NCBI GenBank assembly: GCA_903955385.1
Contig: CAJBNH010000032.1
Coordinates: 1-64,000, forward strand
Length of the DNA: 64,000 nt
Direction: 5' to 3'
Origin: an uncultured Myxococcales bacterium
Lineage (GTDB): Bacteria > Myxococcota_A > UBA9042
Part shown: piece after piece, positions 53,870 through 63,508 of the stretch
Numbering within the stretch: the stretch's first letter is position 1
Layout of the letters: the number at the start of each line of letters is the position of its first letter
Translations under genes and position numbers: made by a program
The notes under the pieces: model-generated
The model's database searches: none
The model's input: only the letters and a program-made list of their open reading frames with translations
Told to the model about the DNA's origin: nothing

Positions 53870-55149
53870 GCTTCTTCCGCATTCAGGGCGGCGTCCCCCT
53901 GTCGGGCCGCACCCGCGTTTCGGGAAACAAGAACGAGGCGCTGCCCGCGTTGGCCACGGCGCTGCTGACCGACGAGCCCGTGATCCTGCGCAACATCCCG
54001 GACATCCTGGACGTTCGCGTCATGATCGACATCCTGCGCAGCATGGGTTCTGAGGTGACGTGGCTGGACGACCACGCCGTGCGCATCGTCACCCGCGACC
54101 TGCTGACCACCACGCTGCCTGAGCTGGGGCGCAAGGTGCGCGCATCGATCCTGTTTGCCGGTGCGGTCTTGGGCCGCGCCAAGCAGGTCGAGCTGCCCCC
54201 CCCCGGAGGCGACGTCATCGGTCGGCGGCGACTGGACACGCACTTCGACGGCTTTCAGGCGCTGGGGGCGAAGTTTGAGGTCGGCGAGACCTTCAAGCTG
54301 CACGCCAACGAGTTGCGCGGTGCCGAGATCTTCATGGATGAGGCGTCGGTGACGGCGACCGAGAACCTGCTGATGACGGCGGCGGTGTCCAAGGGCACGA
54401 CGGTGCTGGACAATTGTGCCTGCGAGCCGCACGTCCAAGGCATCGCCCGGCTGCTGAATGCGATGGGAGCGGACATTCAGGGCATCGGCACCAACCGCAT
54501 CGTGGTGCAGGGCGTCGACAAGCTGCACGGCGCCGACTTTCGCATCGGCCCCGACTACCTGGAGGTCGGCTCGATGGTCGGTCTGGCGGCCGTCACCGGC
54601 GGCGAGCTGCTGATCGAGGACGCGGCACCTGAGCACTTGCGCATGATCCGCCTGGTGTTTCAGCGACTGGGTGTGGAGACGATCATCCGCGGTGCCGACC
54701 TGTTCGTGCCGGGCAACCAGAAGCTGGAGATGCGTCAGGAGTTGCACGGCGGCGTGTCCCGCATCGACGACGCGCCGTGGCCGCAGTTCCCCACCGACCT
54801 GATGTCGATCGCGATTACGGTGGCCACCCAGAGCAAGGGCACCGTCCTGTTCTTCGAGAAGATGTTCGAGGGGCGGATGTTCTTCACCGACGCGCTGATC
54901 GGCATGGGCGCCCAGATCATCCTCTGCGACCCGCACCGCGTGGTGGTGGCCGGGCCCACACAGCTGCTGGGCTCACGCGTGCAGAGTCCCGACGTGCGCG
55001 CGGGAATGGCGTTGCTGATCGCGGCGTTGTGTGCCCAAGGAACGACGACCATCCACAACATCCGCCAGATCGACCGCGGCTACGAGCGTATCGAGCAGAA
55101 GCTGCAGGCGTTGGGGGCGAAGATCGAGCGAGTCGAGGAGGCTTCGTGA
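53866..55149 (+). CDS. murA: UDP-N-acetylglucosamine 1-carboxyvinyltransferase (MurA, Cys-to-Asp type)
   Basis: 427 residues. MurA transfers enolpyruvate from PEP to UDP-GlcNAc, the first committed step of peptidoglycan synthesis. Lys22 (SGNKNEALP), the Arg93 region (VRASILFAG) and FPTDLMS (E. coli Asp305) are kept. The active-site loop reads PGGDVIGRRRLDTH: Asp116 replaces the usual Cys115. Asp-type MurA enzymes are active and not alkylated by fosfomycin. GGGAGG lies upstream; the start overlaps recF. A MurA-like paralogue with another substrate cannot be ruled out. Confidence 0.92.
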   Translation: MSFFRIQGGVPLSGRTRVSGNKNEALPALATALLTDEPVILRNIPDILDVRVMIDILRSMGSEVTWLDDHAVRIVTRDLLTTTLPELGRKVRASILFAGAVLGRAKQVELPPPGGDVIGRRRLDTHFDGFQALGAKFEVGETFKLHANELRGAEIFMDEASVTATENLLMTAAVSKGTTVLDNCACEPHVQGIARLLNAMGADIQGIGTNRIVVQGVDKLHGADFRIGPDYLEVGSMVGLAAVTGGELLIEDAAPEHLRMIRLVFQRLGVETIIRGADLFVPGNQKLEMRQELHGGVSRIDDAPWPQFPTDLMSIAITVATQSKGTVLFFEKMFEGRMFFTDALIGMGAQIILCDPHRVVVAGPTQLLGSRVQSPDVRAGMALLIAALCAQGTTTIHNIRQIDRGYERIEQKLQALGAKIERVEEAS

Positions 55150-56315
55150 CAGCAGGCAGGATCGGCGCGGACTTGCGAACGGCTCTGGCCGGCTCGAAGC
55201 GGATCGTGGTCAAGGTGGGTTCGCAGGTCCTGTGCCAGCGCGACGGCAGTCTGGACGACGCGGTGTTTGCGGAATTGTGTCGTCAGCTTGGGGTGTTGCG
55301 GGCTGAGGGGCGCGAAGTCGTGCTGGTCAGTTCTGGCGCAGTGGCTTCCGGGACGGGCGCGGTGGCGCAGTGGCACCTGTCGCGGCCCGGGTCGCCTTCG
55401 GCTGGTGTCGTCTTGGGCAAGCAGGCGCTGGCGGCAGTAGGCCAACCACTGCTGATGGCCAGCTACCGCGACATCCTGGCGGGCAACGGACTGCAGGTTG
55501 CGCAGATCCTGTTGACGCACGCGGACTTGGGCAATCGCGGCCGATTCCTGCACGCCCGACGCGTCATGGGCGAGCTGCTGGATGCCGGTATCCTGCCGAT
55601 CGTCAACGAAAACGACACGGTGGCGGTCGAGGAGATCAAGTTCGGCGACAACGATGCGCTGGCCGCCCAGGTGGCGCACGTGGTCGGAGCCGACGCGCTG
55701 GTGCTGCTGACCGAGGTCGATGGCCTGTACACCGCCGACCCGCACACTGACCCTTTGGCGAAGTTCGTGCCCGTGGCCGACATCCACGACGAGGCGGCGC
55801 TGCGGGCGGCAGGCGCCGGAACCAGCCAGTTCGGCACCGGCGGCATGCGGTCCAAGGTGTTGGCCGCCCGCAAGGCCGGAGAAGTAGGTGTGATCACCGC
55901 CATCGGCAGCGGCAAGACCCCCGGTGTGCTGACGGCCATCCTGAGTGGCGAGACCGTGGGCACCGTGTTTCAGCCTGCCAGACGCAAGCTGACCGGACGG
56001 CGTTCGTGGATCGCCACGTCGGTACGACCGCGCGGGACGCTGTACCTGGATGACGGGGCGGCCCAAGCGCTGCGCACGGGCGGCCGCTCGCTGCTGCCGA
56101 TCGGTGTCGTCAACGTCGAGGGCAAGTTCGCAGTCGGCGACCCCGTGCTGGTGTGCGACGCGGTCGGGCAGCCGATCGGCCGAGGGTTGAGCCGGTACGA
56201 CAGCGAAGACGCCCGGCGGGCGGCTGGACGACGCACGGACCAGATCGCCAGCGAACTGGGGTGGTTGCCGGCGGCTGAGCTGATTCACCGCGACGACTTT
56301 GTGCGGGACGTTTAG
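55146..56315 (+). CDS. proB: Glutamate 5-kinase with PUA domain
   Basis: 389 residues. ProB phosphorylates glutamate in the first step of proline synthesis. Kinase domain: RIVVKVGSQVLC, LVSSGAVASGTGAV, NENDTVAVEEIKFGDNDALA, and GTGGMRSKVLAARKAG. The C-terminal PUA domain (about 285-375) is RGTLYLDDGAAQALRTGGRS onward. GTG at 55146 overlaps the murA stop (GTGA) and follows GAGGAGG. proA is not adjacent. Confidence 0.96.
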   Translation: MTAGRIGADLRTALAGSKRIVVKVGSQVLCQRDGSLDDAVFAELCRQLGVLRAEGREVVLVSSGAVASGTGAVAQWHLSRPGSPSAGVVLGKQALAAVGQPLLMASYRDILAGNGLQVAQILLTHADLGNRGRFLHARRVMGELLDAGILPIVNENDTVAVEEIKFGDNDALAAQVAHVVGADALVLLTEVDGLYTADPHTDPLAKFVPVADIHDEAALRAAGAGTSQFGTGGMRSKVLAARKAGEVGVITAIGSGKTPGVLTAILSGETVGTVFQPARRKLTGRRSWIATSVRPRGTLYLDDGAAQALRTGGRSLLPIGVVNVEGKFAVGDPVLVCDAVGQPIGRGLSRYDSEDARRAAGRRTDQIASELGWLPAAELIHRDDFVRDV

Positions 56316-56475
56316 CCGGGTTCGCCCACGGCGCTTGGCGAAACAGCGCAAAAACACAAATATTCTGAACAGTTGCTTCATCGAATTCGGCCCCTTTCGG
56401 AACCGCGCCCGACCGTGCTAGATCCGCAGACGCTGCTGGGGCTCGTGTTGCCCGGCCGCTGCGCTCGGAGGCTGC

Positions 56476-57294
56476 ATGCAACCCAAGGTCCGGATTCTGA
56501 TCGTGGCCGCCGCTGCCCTTGCCCTCGTCGTGCTTGCGGTTGCCTTGTGGCCGACCGATGCCGACACGGATGCCAGCGCCCCGACCACCGGAGCCGCCTC
56601 GAGAGCTGCGACAGCGCCCGCAGGCCGCGACCTGACCCTGCCCGGCACGTGGGTCGATGTCGCGGCCACCCCTCCCAGCAACGGCAGCGTGCCGCTCATC
56701 ATCGCCCTGCACGGCCGTGGCGATTCGGCCGAGCACTTCTCGGCCATCGCCGCCCGCCTGGCACCGGGATTCGATTGGCGCTTTCTGGATGCACCACTGC
56801 CGTTTACCGAGGGTCACCAGTGGTTTCGCGCCGACCAACCCGACAGCGGGCGAGCCGATTTGGAGGCGTCGCTGCGGCTGCTGGACGCCCACGTGCAGTC
56901 GGCCGGGCGGACCGTGGTGTTGGTGGGCTTCTCGCAGGGGTGCTCTGTGGCGGCGCATTACGCGATCGAACATGCAACGGCAATTCGCGCCGTACTGTGC
57001 ATCGGGGGGGCGCTGGTCTATGCGCATGAGGCGCCCAGAGAAGGACGTGCCCCTGAGATGCTGTTCGTCCACGGCACCGACGACCCTATCGTGCCGATCG
57101 ACGCCGCACGCCGCACCGTGCAGCTGCTTCGTTCCCGCGGCTACCGCGCGGCGATCGTCGAGCACAATGAGGGTCACGCGATCCCCGAGACGCAGATCGC
57201 TCGTCTGGGGCGGTGGCTGGAGCGCAAGGCCTCCGCCGACTTGTTGCGGCGGCCTCGCCTTCCCCGCCCTGCCGGTAGCCTGCCCGCCCGCTGA
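56476..57294 (+). CDS. Membrane-anchored or secreted alpha/beta-hydrolase (phospholipase/carboxylesterase type)
   Basis: 272 residues. A hydrophobic N-terminal segment (LIVAAAALALVVLAVALW) acts as a signal or anchor. The fold has ALHGRGDSAEHF, nucleophile Ser153 in GFSQG, Asp203 in HGTDDPIVP and His234 in EGHAIP, a complete triad. This is the pattern of the phospholipase/carboxylesterase (YpfH/EstB-like) group, acting on short acyl esters or lysophospholipids. GGAGG precedes the ATG. Basic Pro/Arg-rich tail. Confidence 0.88.
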   Translation: MQPKVRILIVAAAALALVVLAVALWPTDADTDASAPTTGAASRAATAPAGRDLTLPGTWVDVAATPPSNGSVPLIIALHGRGDSAEHFSAIAARLAPGFDWRFLDAPLPFTEGHQWFRADQPDSGRADLEASLRLLDAHVQSAGRTVVLVGFSQGCSVAAHYAIEHATAIRAVLCIGGALVYAHEAPREGRAPEMLFVHGTDDPIVPIDAARRTVQLLRSRGYRAAIVEHNEGHAIPETQIARLGRWLERKASADLLRRPRLPRPAGSLPAR

Positions 57295-57437
57295 CCCAGG
57301 GACGGGTTGTTTCGCGGCAGTCGCGCACCGTTGGACACGGCGCCCCGGGCCGTCCTAGACTTGCCGACAATCTCGCGCGGTCGCCCCCTGCGGTCGGCCC
57401 CACCGGGCGTTTTCCCCCTGAACTCCAGAGGTCCAGC

Positions 57438-59831
57438 ATGTCGATTCATCGCATCCAACGCGTGGGCGTCATCGGCGCCGGTGTCATGGGAACGGGTATC
57501 GCGACTCACCTTGCCTCCGTTGGCCTCGACGTGCTGCTGGTCGACATCGTGGCGAAGGATGCGCCGGAGGCGGTTGCCAAGGACCACAAGGATTTCCGCA
57601 AGGTTCGCGCGGCCCGCAACGCGGTGGCCCAAGGCGGGCTGGACCGTGTGCTCAAGCTCAAGCCCGCGCCCATGCAGCGGGCGGCCGACTTGGGGCGGAT
57701 CGGAGTCGGCAATCTGGAGGACGACCTGCAGAACCTGGGATGCTGCGACTGGATCGTCGAAGCCGTGGTCGAGCGCTTGGACATCAAGGCGGCGGTCTTC
57801 GACAAGATCGAGGCGCACCGGCAGCCGCACACGATCGTGACGTCAAATACGTCCGGCATTCCGCTGGCGACGATGGTGCAGGGGCGCAGCGAGAGCTTCC
57901 GCAAGCACTTCCTGATCACGCACTTCTTCAATCCCGTTCGCTACATGAAGCTGGTCGAGATCATCGCCGGCGCCGACACCGATCCGGCGGTGACGGCCAA
58001 GATCACCGCGTTCTGCGAGATCGATCTGGGCAAGGGCGTGGTGATCGCCAAGGACACCATCAACTTCATCGCCAACCGCATTGGCGTGCACGACATGATG
58101 CGCGCGATGAAGGTGTGGCTGGAGGATGGCTACCGCATCGACGAGATCGACGCGATCTGCGGCGAGGCGCTGGGGCGTCCGAAGTCCGCCGTGTTCCGCA
58201 CCGCCGACGTCGTGGGTCTGGACACGCTGGACCATGTGGCGCGCAACTGCTTCGAACATCTGCCGAACGACCCCAATCAGGCGCTGTTCGTCATGCCAGC
58301 AGTGGTCAAGCAGCTGATTGCGGCGGGGGCCACCGGCCAAAAGGCGGGCGCGGGCTTCTACAAGAAGGTTGGCGCGGACATTCAGGTGCTGGATCCGGCG
58401 GCCGGCGGCTACGTCTCGCAGATCAAGCCGGACTGGGACTCGTTGAAGAAGGCTGCCAAGACCCGCGATGTCGCCACCAGGGTGCGCGAGCTGGTGGCGG
58501 CTGAGGACCGCGCCGGTCAGTTCGCGTGGAAGGTGCTGTCGGCGTCGCTGGTGTATGCGGCGGACCTGCTGGGCGAGATCGCCGATGACGTCGTGTCGAT
58601 CGATCGCGCGATGCGCTGGGGCTTCAACTGGACGCTTGGGCCCTTCGAGACCTGGGACGCCATCGGTGTGCGGATGGTCGCAGAGCGGTTGCGGCGGGAA
58701 GGACGAGCGGTGCCCAAACGCGTCGAGGCCCTGCTGGCGCGCGGCGAGACATCGTTCTACGCCAAGGCCGACGGCAAGACGACCCAGCTGCGGGCGCTTG
58801 GCGATCGCATTGCGGTGCCTGCACTGCCTGGGCTGCACCTTGCGGACTTGCGCGCGGCGGGCAAGGTCGTGGCCGAGAACCCCAGCGCTGAACTGATCGA
58901 TCTCGGCGATGGCGTGCTGTGCCTGTCGTTCCGGTCGAAGATGAACGCACTGGACGACGCCATCCTGCGCATGGGTCATGAGGCCTTGGAGCGCATCGAC
59001 CGTGACGGCTGGGCGGGACTCGTGATCGCCAACGACGGCGCGAACTTCTCGGTCGGCGCCAACCTGGCCATGATCGGCGGCCTGGCCAGCGAGGCGAAGT
59101 GGACCGAGTTGGAGGGCGTGGTCGCCGCGTTCCAGAATTTCGTGATGCGCCTGAAGTACTCGCACGCGCCCGTCGTGACCGCGCCCCACGGCATGACGTT
59201 CGGCGGCGGCTGCGAGATCGCCATGCACGGTTCGCGGATGCAGGCGTCGTCCGAGACCTACATGGGTCTGGTCGAGGTCGGCGTGGGTCTGCTGCCCGCG
59301 GCGGGAGGCACCAAGGAGCTGACGGTGCGCGCGCTCGAAGGCATCCCGGTGGACAGTCGCTTGGACCGCACGCTGGCCCTGCAGCGGATGTTCGAGACGA
59401 TTGCGCTGGGCAAGGTATCGACCGGAGCCGGAAACGCCAGAGAAATCGGTTTCTTGCGCAATGTGGACGCCTACAGCGCCGACCCGGAGCAGCGCATTGC
59501 CGATGCCAAGCGGGTGGTGCTGCAGCTCTCGCAGGCGGGGTATCGGCCGCCGCCACCGCCCGACAACTTGTTGCTGCCGGGAGCCGAGGGCATCGCGTTG
59601 TTCGATTACGCCCTGTACGCGTTCAAGGTCGGCGGTCAGGCGAGCGAGCACGACTGCGCGGTTGGCCATCAGGTCGCCCGCGTGCTGTGCGGCGGCGAAA
59701 GCGGCGGTTTGCGGCGTGAAAGCGACCTGCTGGACCTCGAGCGCGAGGCCTTCCTGCATCTGTGCGGCCTGCCGAAGACCCGCGACCGCATCGCCCACAT
59801 GCTTCAGACCGGCAAGCCCCTGCGCAACTGA
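57438..59831 (+). CDS. fadN: 3-hydroxyacyl-CoA dehydrogenase / enoyl-CoA hydratase fusion (FadN type)
   Basis: 797 residues catalysing two steps of fatty-acid beta-oxidation. The order is dehydrogenase first and hydratase last, as in Bacillus FadN and opposite to E. coli FadB. NAD-binding motif GVIGAGVMGTGIA (10-22), catalytic region ITHFFNPVRYMKLVEII, then a second dehydrogenase part. The crotonase domain starts near 490 and keeps both Glu (GGGCEIAMHG and GLVEVGVGLLP). AGAGG lies upstream. The thiolase gene follows after 63 bases. Confidence 0.94.
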   Translation: MSIHRIQRVGVIGAGVMGTGIATHLASVGLDVLLVDIVAKDAPEAVAKDHKDFRKVRAARNAVAQGGLDRVLKLKPAPMQRAADLGRIGVGNLEDDLQNLGCCDWIVEAVVERLDIKAAVFDKIEAHRQPHTIVTSNTSGIPLATMVQGRSESFRKHFLITHFFNPVRYMKLVEIIAGADTDPAVTAKITAFCEIDLGKGVVIAKDTINFIANRIGVHDMMRAMKVWLEDGYRIDEIDAICGEALGRPKSAVFRTADVVGLDTLDHVARNCFEHLPNDPNQALFVMPAVVKQLIAAGATGQKAGAGFYKKVGADIQVLDPAAGGYVSQIKPDWDSLKKAAKTRDVATRVRELVAAEDRAGQFAWKVLSASLVYAADLLGEIADDVVSIDRAMRWGFNWTLGPFETWDAIGVRMVAERLRREGRAVPKRVEALLARGETSFYAKADGKTTQLRALGDRIAVPALPGLHLADLRAAGKVVAENPSAELIDLGDGVLCLSFRSKMNALDDAILRMGHEALERIDRDGWAGLVIANDGANFSVGANLAMIGGLASEAKWTELEGVVAAFQNFVMRLKYSHAPVVTAPHGMTFGGGCEIAMHGSRMQASSETYMGLVEVGVGLLPAAGGTKELTVRALEGIPVDSRLDRTLALQRMFETIALGKVSTGAGNAREIGFLRNVDAYSADPEQRIADAKRVVLQLSQAGYRPPPPPDNLLLPGAEGIALFDYALYAFKVGGQASEHDCAVGHQVARVLCGGESGGLRRESDLLDLEREAFLHLCGLPKTRDRIAHMLQTGKPLRN

Positions 59832-59894
59832 GCATTCTTCCCCATCTCCCGGCGTGACGTGCCCGCGGGCCGCGCGCTGGATCAGGAGGTCGCC

Positions 59895-61043
59895 GTGCAG
59901 AACCAGACTCCCGTCATCGTGGCCGCCATCCGTACGCCGATGGGCCGTTCGCTCAAGGGCAGCCTTGCCCGCGTGCGCCCTGAGGATCTGGCCGCCTTGG
60001 TCATCCGCGAGGTCGTTGCGCGGGTGCCTGGCCTGAAGCCGGTCGAGATCGAGGACGTGATCCTCGGTTGCGCCATGCCGGAGGGCCCGCAAGGCATGAA
60101 CATCGCGCGCATCGCCGCCTTGCGCGCCGGTCTGCCGGTCGAGGTACCGGCGGTCACCGTCAACCGCTTCTGCTCCAGCGGCCTGCAGGCGATCGCACAG
60201 GCGTCGGAGCGGATCGCGGCAGGCAACGCCGACGTCATCATCGCGGGTGGCGTTGAGAGCATGTCGCAGGTGCCGATGGGTGGCTTCAAGGTCGCTCCTC
60301 ACCCGGCGACGATTCGCGAGTGGCCAGAGGTCTATATGCCGATGGGCAACACCGCCGAGCTGGTGGCTCAGCGGTACGACATCTCGCGCGCCGACCAGGA
60401 CCAGTTCGCCTACCGCAGCCAGCAGAAGGCCGGGGCCGCGATGGCGACGGGCGCGTTTGACGCCGAGCTCGTCGCCGTCGACCTGCCCGACGGCAAGCTG
60501 GCCAAAGACGAGTTGCCGCGCCCGGAGACCACGCTGGAGAGTCTGGCCAAGCTCAAGCCCGCGTTTCAGGCCAACGGCTCGGTCACGGCGGGCAGCTCCA
60601 GCCCGTTGACCGATGGTGCCGCTGCCGTGGTGGTGATGTCGTTCGCCCGCGCCAAGGCCCTGGGGCTGCCGATCCTCGGCATTTTCCGCGGCTTTCAGGT
60701 GGGCGGCGTCGCGCCGGAGGTCATGGGCATCGGTCCCGTGGTTGCGGTGCCCAAGCTGTTGCAGCGTGCGGGCCTGAAGCTGTCGGACATCGACCAGTTC
60801 GAGCTGAACGAGGCCTTCGCCGCGCAGTCGCTGGCCGTCATCCGCACGCTCGGACTCGACGAGTCCAAGGTCAACCCGCTGGGTGGCGCGATCGCGCTGG
60901 GTCACCCGCTGGGGGCGACCGGGGCCAAGCTCACGGCGACCTTGCTGCATTCGTTGCAGCGCACGGGCGGGCGCTACGGCATCGTCACGATGTGCGTGGG
61001 CGGCGGCATGGGCGCGGCCGGTCTGTTCGAGCGGCCCAGGTAG
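59895..61043 (+). CDS. fadA: Acetyl-CoA acyltransferase (thiolase)
   Basis: 382 residues. It cleaves 3-ketoacyl-CoA in the last step of beta-oxidation. Catalytic Cys93 ([10 protein letters not shown]), His337 ([10 protein letters not shown]) and Cys367 (MCVGGGMG) are present. GTG at 59895 follows AGGAGG and starts at the family N-terminus ([16 protein letters not shown]); an in-frame GTG 12 codons earlier lacks a ribosome site. It pairs with fadN as in Bacillus fadNAE; no acyl-CoA dehydrogenase gene follows here. Confidence 0.95.
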   Translation: MQNQTPVIVAAIRTPMGRSLKGSLARVRPEDLAALVIREVVARVPGLKPVEIEDVILGCAMPEGPQGMNIARIAALRAGLPVEVPAVTVNRFCSSGLQAIAQASERIAAGNADVIIAGGVESMSQVPMGGFKVAPHPATIREWPEVYMPMGNTAELVAQRYDISRADQDQFAYRSQQKAGAAMATGAFDAELVAVDLPDGKLAKDELPRPETTLESLAKLKPAFQANGSVTAGSSSPLTDGAAAVVVMSFARAKALGLPILGIFRGFQVGGVAPEVMGIGPVVAVPKLLQRAGLKLSDIDQFELNEAFAAQSLAVIRTLGLDESKVNPLGGAIALGHPLGATGAKLTATLLHSLQRTGGRYGIVTMCVGGGMGAAGLFERPR

Positions 61044-61084
61044 CGCTGCAACGGGCGCAACGGTTCGCCCGGAGGACCTGCCAG

Positions 61085-62107
61085 ATGGCCAGCGATCCAG
61101 CACAACCCCAGGATGCCGTGGAGGAAACGGACCCACGCCGCTGGGCGTCGATCGTCGAAGTCACGCTCGCGACGGTGCTGGCCGGCCTTGGGATTCTGGG
61201 CATCGAGAAGCTGTCGGTGGCGGTTCCGGCGGTCGGCAGTCAGGCGGGTGCGCTGGTGGCCGCGCTGTTCGTCGGCATCGCGCTGGTGGCTGGCCGGCTG
61301 CGGCGGTTTCGCGGCGACGTGCTGGGGCTCGACGGTGCCCCCATGTGGCATGGGGTGCGGCTGGGTCTGTTGGCCAGCCTGATCATCCTGCCCCTGTTCG
61401 CGGTCGGGTTTGACCTGTGGCAGACACGCGTCGTCGGAACGCAACGGGGCGCGGGACCCGGCTGGACCAGTCCGGGGCTTGAGTTTCAGGGCGCCCCGCT
61501 GGTGGTGACGGGTCGGGTGGTCGTCCAAGAGCAGGCAGGGGGCGTGCGGCTGCAGAATGGTCTGGAGAGGCCCCTGCAGGTGTTGCCGGCGTGCCAAGAA
61601 AAAGGTTGCGAAGTCCAGGTGTTGCGTCCCGGTGGTCAGGTCCTGCTGCAAGGCGCGGCGCAGCGTCAGTTCGCGGTGCAGGAGGCCGACGGCCGTCCGC
61701 TCGACCAGCCCGTGTACGCCGGGGCCGCCGCCGTTCCCCAACAGAGTCCGCTGCGGGCCGAGCACGGCTGGGCGTGGCTGTTGTGGATGCTGCTGGGCCA
61801 GTTTGCCGCGGTGGCGCTGCCGGAGGAGATGTTCTTCCGCGGCTACGTGTTGGGCCGGCTGCGGTCCTGTCTGCGACCGCGCCACACGGTGTTGGGCGTG
61901 CCCTTTGGTTGGGCGCATGTGCTGAGCGCCCTGCTGTTTGCCGCCGTGCATCTGTTTGCGGTGCCCGAGGCGCATCGGTTGCTCGTGTTCTTTCCCGGGC
62001 TGCTGTTCGCCTGGCTGGCAGAGCGCGGGCGCACTGTGGTCGCCGCCGCAGTCCACCACACACTGGCCAACGCGACGCTGCAGCTTCTGCAGCGCCTGTA
62101 TGGCTAG
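61085..62107 (+). CDS. CPBP-family intramembrane metalloprotease
   Basis: 340 residues with several membrane helices. The CPBP (Rce1/Abi-like) motifs are EEMFFRG (Glu247, Glu248, Arg252), FGWAHVLSALLF and a later His (HHTLANATLQ). A soluble beta-like insert lies between helices at about 130-230 (VVTGRVVVQEQAGGVRLQNG). Substrate unknown; relatives process prenylated or membrane proteins, or serve in bacteriocin immunity. GGAGG precedes the ATG. Confidence 0.88.
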   Translation: MASDPAQPQDAVEETDPRRWASIVEVTLATVLAGLGILGIEKLSVAVPAVGSQAGALVAALFVGIALVAGRLRRFRGDVLGLDGAPMWHGVRLGLLASLIILPLFAVGFDLWQTRVVGTQRGAGPGWTSPGLEFQGAPLVVTGRVVVQEQAGGVRLQNGLERPLQVLPACQEKGCEVQVLRPGGQVLLQGAAQRQFAVQEADGRPLDQPVYAGAAAVPQQSPLRAEHGWAWLLWMLLGQFAAVALPEEMFFRGYVLGRLRSCLRPRHTVLGVPFGWAHVLSALLFAAVHLFAVPEAHRLLVFFPGLLFAWLAERGRTVVAAAVHHTLANATLQLLQRLYG

Positions 62108-62170
62108 GTCGAACGGTCTGAATCGGCGACTCTCTTGGCAAGTGGGTCCCTTGCTCGTACTGTAGCGGGC

Positions 62171-63502
62171 ATGGTGGAAGGCCGCGTGACCATGGCCGGA
62201 GCAGTGCACGCCGACCTGGTCGACCGTTTGGGTCGGGACCGGGTCGCGATGGGCGAAGCTGCGCGCCGCATGGCGGGCTTCGACCCTCAGGGCCGCGAGG
62301 GTCCGGTCGCCGTCGTGCGACCCAGCAACGCCGAACAAGTCGAACATGTGCTGCGGATCGGCCGGTTGCGCCATCTGCCGGTCGAGGTTCGCTCGCGGCT
62401 GCCCGCGCTGTTGCCGGACGACCTGCGCGACACCCTGACCCTTGACACGTCGGGGCTGAACCGGCCGCCGGCGATCGACATCGGCCGCCGGGTCGTCACG
62501 GTGGGTGCCGGTGTCGAGGCTGCGGCCGTCGACCGCGCCACGCGGCAGGCCCGGCTGTGTCTGCGCGGACTTCCTGCGGAATTCTCCGGCGAGACCTTGG
62601 GCGCACTGCTGGCGGCCGGCGAGCCGGGAGAGCTGGGCCTGGGTGACGGCTCCCTGCTGTCCGAAGTCGTCAGCGCGCTGGTCGTCACGGGGGGCGGTCG
62701 CATCCTGCGTCTGGGCGGCTCAGACCTGCTGGGGCAGGGGCCGTGGCTGGGCGAGGGAACCCCGGACCCGCTCTCGATCCTGATGGCCAGCGAGGGCCGG
62801 CTGGCGGTGCTGTGCGAGGTCACGCTGAAGCTGCACCCGGCGCCGCACGTGGCGTGGGCTTCGGCCGACTTGCCGTTGGAGCGCAAGCACCTGCTGGCGG
62901 CGCTTTCCGCGGGTCGGGCAGCGACTTCTGCGCGCATGACCGATGCTGTGCTGTTGCACGAGGCCGCTGGTCGACTGCGCATCGATGTGCGGGCTGCCAC
63001 GTGGCGCGGCGAGGATGACCTGCCGCTGGTGACCGAACGGGTGCGCGCGGGATTCCGCCGACACGAGGTCGAGCTGCATCCGTTCAAGGCAGAAGAGAGT
63101 CGCGCGCGTCTGGGGTTGCAGCCCGGCGAGTGGCCCCGCGCCCCCAAGCTCGTCGGGCCCGCGCTGGACCTGAGGGTCAGCTGGCCGGACGTGGCGGCGG
63201 TGCTGGACGTCAGCGATGCGCTGTACGCAGAGGCCGGACAGGCTCCGGCGCGGCAGTGGGCGCTGGGTCAGGGGTATGTGCGACTGCGCTGCCTGTTGGA
63301 CGGCGCGACGACCAGTCCGCATCCGCTGGTGTTGCGCGCGGCCCATCTGCTCGACGCAGGCGCGATTCCGATCGGCACGGGCTCGCGGCTGCGGCAGTCG
63401 GCCCGCGACCGGATCCCCCCGGCGGTCAAGGTGTTGCTGGCGTCGCTGGCCCGCACCTGGGACCCCGACGGGGTGCTGTCGTCGAAGTCCGGGCTGCTCT
63501 AG
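62171..63502 (+). CDS. FAD-binding (GlcD-like) oxidoreductase
   Basis: About 443 residues. The N-terminal half looks like a PCMH-type FAD-binding domain: PVAVVRPSNAEQVEHVLRIG, VVTVGAGVEAAAVDRATRQA and LGDGSLLSEVVSALVVTGGG. The C-terminal half is less conserved and ends like glycolate-oxidase subunits (PDGVLSSKSGLL). Substrate unknown. The start is uncertain: ATG at 62171 or ATG at 62192, the latter with GGAAGG about ten bases upstream. It is not MurB: its C-terminal pattern fits the lactate/glycolate oxidase group. Confidence 0.78.
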   Translation: MVEGRVTMAGAVHADLVDRLGRDRVAMGEAARRMAGFDPQGREGPVAVVRPSNAEQVEHVLRIGRLRHLPVEVRSRLPALLPDDLRDTLTLDTSGLNRPPAIDIGRRVVTVGAGVEAAAVDRATRQARLCLRGLPAEFSGETLGALLAAGEPGELGLGDGSLLSEVVSALVVTGGGRILRLGGSDLLGQGPWLGEGTPDPLSILMASEGRLAVLCEVTLKLHPAPHVAWASADLPLERKHLLAALSAGRAATSARMTDAVLLHEAAGRLRIDVRAATWRGEDDLPLVTERVRAGFRRHEVELHPFKAEESRARLGLQPGEWPRAPKLVGPALDLRVSWPDVAAVLDVSDALYAEAGQAPARQWALGQGYVRLRCLLDGATTSPHPLVLRAAHLLDAGAIPIGTGSRLRQSARDRIPPAVKVLLASLARTWDPDGVLSSKSGLL

Positions 63503-63508
63503 GTCCCG

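Noticed and set aside
56321-56342. Hairpin TTCGCC/GGCGAA after proB as a terminator
   Set aside because: Ten-base loop, six-base stem and no T-run follow it.
57843-61136. Very long open frame on the minus strand (over 1,000 codons) opposite fadN and fadA
   Set aside because: Its translation is low-complexity, rich in Arg, His and Gln, with no domain; it is the mirror of a GC-rich coding region whose plus strand encodes clear enzymes.
62171-63502. FAD-binding protein as MurB
   Set aside because: The C-terminal half and the ending PDGVLSSKSGLL fit the glycolate/lactate oxidase group, and MurB catalytic motifs are absent.
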